A stretch of 64,000 nucleotides of DNA from JAKEFM01 sp035695825 (GTDB taxonomy: Bacteria; Planctomycetota; UBA1135; JAKEFM01). Positions 61,930 to 64,000 of the stretch are shown here, one piece after another. The notes beneath the pieces were generated by a model. The model searched no databases, was not told where the DNA came from, and saw only the letters and a program-made list of their open reading frames with translations. Numbering within the stretch: the stretch's first letter is position 1; each line of letters starts with the position of its first letter. Position numbers and translations under genes: made by a program. The stretch spans positions 248,001-312,000 of the forward strand of contig DASRRH010000018.1 of the NCBI GenBank assembly GCA_035695825.1, given 5' to 3'.

Positions 61930-62928
61930 TTATACCCGGACGCCGCGGGACTCGAAATCGAACCGGAGCCCGCGCGCCCCCTCGTGCGCCAGCGCGCGCC
62001 CGAGGGGTCGTTCCTCCCCTTCGGCCGCGACGAAGAGGAGGCAGCCGCCCCCCCCGGCGCCGAGCGCCTTGCCTCCGATCGCCCCGGTCCGCGCCGCCGC
62101 GGCGAAGAGCCGCTCGACCCGGGCGTTCGTGATCGAGGGGTGGAGGCGCTTCTCCGCCTCCCAGTTCCTCGCGACCGCCCGGGCGAGGGCCTCGGCGTCC
62201 CCGGCGCGCAGCGCGCGCCGGGCTTCCTCCGCGCAGGCGAGCAGGGCGTCTAGCGCCGCGCACGTCCGGCGGTCCCCGCGGATGAACCGGCGCATCACCG
62301 CCTCGATCAGCCGGCCCGAGATCCGGGACCGTCCGCTGTAGACGAGGAGGCAACGCCGGCGGAGGGCCTTCCGTAAGGACGCGGCGACCCCGATCCGGCG
62401 GGCCTCCCCGTCCGCCCCGTCGAACGCGATCGAGAGGAACCCGCCCCGAGCCGCCGCCACCTGGTCCTGCCCCCCCCCTCGGTGACCGCAGACCTCGACC
62501 TCGATCCGGCGCGCCTCCCGGGCGAGGAGGGCGGGCGTCCGGCGCCGCCCCGAGAGCGCGTCGAGGGCGGCGAGGAGCGCGACGCCGGTCGCCCCGGAGG
62601 TCCCGAGCCCCGAGCCCGGCGGCGCGTCGCTGCGGACCCGGAGAGAGAGACCCTCCGGGGGATCCGTCGCGAGGAGCGCGCCCTGGATGAGGCGTTCCTC
62701 CCCGCGCGGATCGAGGGCGGAGCGCGAGGGAATCCGGAGGGTGCGCCCGCTCGAGGCGATCCGCCAGCCGGATCCGCCGGTCGCGGCGACCTCGACGTCG
62801 ACGAAGAGCGAGATCGCGGCGTTCACGACCCTACCCGTGCGACGCTCGCAGTACGGGGGGACGTCGGTGAATCCGCCCGCGAAGTCGATGCGGGTCGGCG
62901 CCCGCGCGCGGACGATGCGCCGGGTCAT
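61930..62928 (-). CDS. GHMP kinase, heptose/sugar kinase-like
   Basis: A 332-residue GHMP-superfamily sugar kinase, cytosolic. RARAPTRIDFAGGFTDVPPYC is typical of D-glycero-D-manno-heptose-7-phosphate (HddA-like) or fucose/galactose kinases. The ATP loop is PPGSGLGTSGATGVAL, and the C-terminal loop is KALGAGGGGCLLF. A role in LPS or polysaccharide heptose supply is likely but not proven. The ATG at 62928 is 68 bases from the divergent partial gene. Confidence 0.85.
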   Translation of the reverse strand: MTRRIVRARAPTRIDFAGGFTDVPPYCERRTGRVVNAAISLFVDVEVAATGGSGWRIASSGRTLRIPSRSALDPRGEERLIQGALLATDPPEGLSLRVRSDAPPGSGLGTSGATGVALLAALDALSGRRRTPALLAREARRIEVEVCGHRGGGQDQVAAARGGFLSIAFDGADGEARRIGVAASLRKALRRRCLLVYSGRSRISGRLIEAVMRRFIRGDRRTCAALDALLACAEEARRALRAGDAEALARAVARNWEAEKRLHPSITNARVERLFAAAARTGAIGGKALGAGGGGCLLFVAAEGEERPLGRALAHEGARGLRFDFESRGVRV

Positions 62929-62995
62929 GGCGGGGCGCGCGGGAGGTTACCGGGAGCACGCCCCGCGTCGAAGTCGGAGTTACGATCGGGCCGGC

Positions 62996-64000
62996 GTGCC
63001 CACGCGGAATGCGCTGGCCGTCTGCCTCGGCCTCCTCCCGCTCCTCGCGAGGGGGGGCGGGGGAGTCTGCCCGTACTGCCGGGGGGATCCCGCCCTCCTC
63101 GCGGCGGCGGGCCTCGTCTCCCACGGCCCCTTCCCCTTCGCGAAGGACGACACGCAGAAGGTCGCCGCCTTCCTCGCGCCCGCGCCGTTCCTCTTCCTCG
63201 AGTCCGCGCACTTCCGGATCGGCTCGTCCCTCGAGGCCACCTCCCTCAACGACGAGGAGGACCGCCGCCTGCGACCCGAGCTCGCGCTCCTGCGCAAGGC
63301 GCTCCCCGCCGTGCCGGCGCGGACCCGCCGCCTCGACCCCTGGCTGCGCCTCCACCTCTACGCGCTGCGGGCGGAGGCGTTCTACGGGCGGTTCCAGAGG
63401 ATCCTCGGGGTGACCGACGCGGACTTCCCGGCGACGCGCGACCCGGAGCTCCCCTACATGGGGGACGGGCGATACCTCGGGGAACGGGAGAAGTACGAGA
63501 TCCTCCTCCACGCGACGGCGGCGTCGCACGGCGCCTTCCTCGTCGCCTACACGGCGACGAAGGTCCGCGGCTCGGAGCGCTGGCACTTCCAGGAGCGCCA
63601 CGCGGTCCACGTCTCGGTCCCCTGCGTCGGGACGCTGCGCCGGGAGGAGAACCTCCACCCCCACCTCGTCCACAGCCTCGCCCACATGCTCCTCGCGGGC
63701 TACAAACACTACTCCTACGAGCCCCCCCTCTGGATCGACGAGGGGCTCGCGCACCTCTGCGAGCGCGAGGTCGATCCGAAGTCGAACACCTTCGACGGGG
63801 ACGAGGGGATCGGCGCGCCGAGCCTCGAGGAGGCGAACTGGGAGTTCCTGACGCTGCGCATCGTCGGACGGGGGAAGGCCGAGCCCCTCGCTAACCTCCT
63901 CCGGAAGAACGCCTTCTCCGACCTCGACCTCGACGACAACGTCGTGTGCTGGTCGAAGGTCGACTTCCTCCTCCGGACCCGGCCGAAGGAGCTCGCGGCG
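62996..64000 (+). CDS. Secreted protein with degenerate metallopeptidase-like motif (partial)
   Basis: The first 335 residues of a larger exported protein cut by the window end. The short leader (~1-22) is followed by CPYCRGDPALL, a CxxC pair, then GPFPFAKDDT and SAHFRIGSS. At 226-230 stands HSLAH, with PPLWIDEGLAHLCE at 244-256. In gluzincin peptidases these would be HExxH and the distal Glu, so the catalytic Glu is replaced by Ser. It is probably a catalytically changed or inactive member. The GTG at 62996 is the only plausible start. No family name is assigned. Confidence 0.7.
   Translation, partial: MPTRNALAVCLGLLPLLARGGGGVCPYCRGDPALLAAAGLVSHGPFPFAKDDTQKVAAFLAPAPFLFLESAHFRIGSSLEATSLNDEEDRRLRPELALLRKALPAVPARTRRLDPWLRLHLYALRAEAFYGRFQRILGVTDADFPATRDPELPYMGDGRYLGEREKYEILLHATAASHGAFLVAYTATKVRGSERWHFQERHAVHVSVPCVGTLRREENLHPHLVHSLAHMLLAGYKHYSYEPPLWIDEGLAHLCEREVDPKSNTFDGDEGIGAPSLEEANWEFLTLRIVGRGKAEPLANLLRKNAFSDLDLDDNVVCWSKVDFLLRTRPKELAA

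Noticed and set aside
1..64000. tRNA, rRNA, CRISPR arrays, insertion sequences and attachment sites
   Set aside because: Reading the whole window I saw no T-loop pattern, spaced direct repeats, transposase or terminal inverted repeats that I could support.

Overview
The window is 64 kb of very GC-rich bacterial chromosome. The wobble position of real genes is almost always G or C. Genes are tightly packed, many overlap by 4 bases (ATGA, GTGA, TTGA), and GTG and TTG starts are common. A Wza/Wzc-type exporter, lipoprotein signals and a heptose-kinase-like gene point to a diderm cell. FtsK, MurA/MurB, SecG, PriA and RimO are typical free-living core genes. No rRNA or tRNA was recognised, so taxonomy is inference only. 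Style and gene content suggest an uncultured GC-rich lineage such as Planctomycetota, Acidobacteriota or a neighbouring candidate phylum.

Layout. 0.2-2.3 kb: an SDR oxidoreductase and an aldehyde dehydrogenase, overlapping. 2.4-23.8 kb: a large cell-surface polysaccharide region. It holds a flippase, a minus-strand operon (unknown protein, VTC-domain protein, DUF4956 membrane protein, CotH-kinase/beta-helix fusion), an O-antigen-ligase-type protein, a series of ATP-using enzymes (HprK-like, nucleoside-kinase-like, ATP-grasp, kinase-fold), a polysaccharide deacetylase, an alginate-lyase-like protein, the Wza/Wzc pair, a sugar transferase fused to a PilZ-like domain and two glycosyltransferases. 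23.8-31.1 kb: a giant secreted YVTN/kelch/di-haem protein, a divergent secreted cysteine-containing protein, and a beta-lactamase-like/D-aminoacylase fusion. 31.2-47.1 kb: a housekeeping run on the plus strand (aroF, tpiA, secG, yicC, gmk, coaC, coaB, ftsK, a motorless FtsK-like gene, rimO, pgsA, pgpA, a SpoIIE-type phosphatase-like protein, a MazG-like protein, priA). 47.1-49.2 kb: a GGCT-like gene, a membrane protein and a YceI protein on the minus strand, next to a patch of lower GC. 49.5-55.3 kb: two amino-acid permeases and two cation transporters. 55.3-64 kb: murB-murA, two PLP/NAD amino-acid enzymes, DUF1579, CstA, a GHMP sugar kinase and a partial secreted protein.

How they work together. 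The polysaccharide region looks like a Wzx/Wzy-type capsule or exopolysaccharide locus. It has chain initiation (sugar transferase), extension (GT2, GT4), flipping, polymerisation or ligation, outer-membrane export, and tailoring or trimming (deacetylase, lyase-like). The PilZ-like tail suggests that initiation answers to cyclic-di-GMP. The core run combines aromatic biosynthesis, coenzyme A, phospholipid, secretion, chromosome segregation and replication restart.

Most unusual points: an FtsK-like membrane protein that keeps the C-terminal winged-helix (gamma) domain but has no ATPase, directly downstream of ftsK; a beta-lactamase-like/D-aminoacylase fusion; a sugar transferase-PilZ fusion; MurA with Asp in place of the fosfomycin-target Cys; a SpoIIE-type phosphatase lacking metal-site Asp residues; apparent CTG initiation of ftsK and possibly aroF; and coaBC split into two genes.
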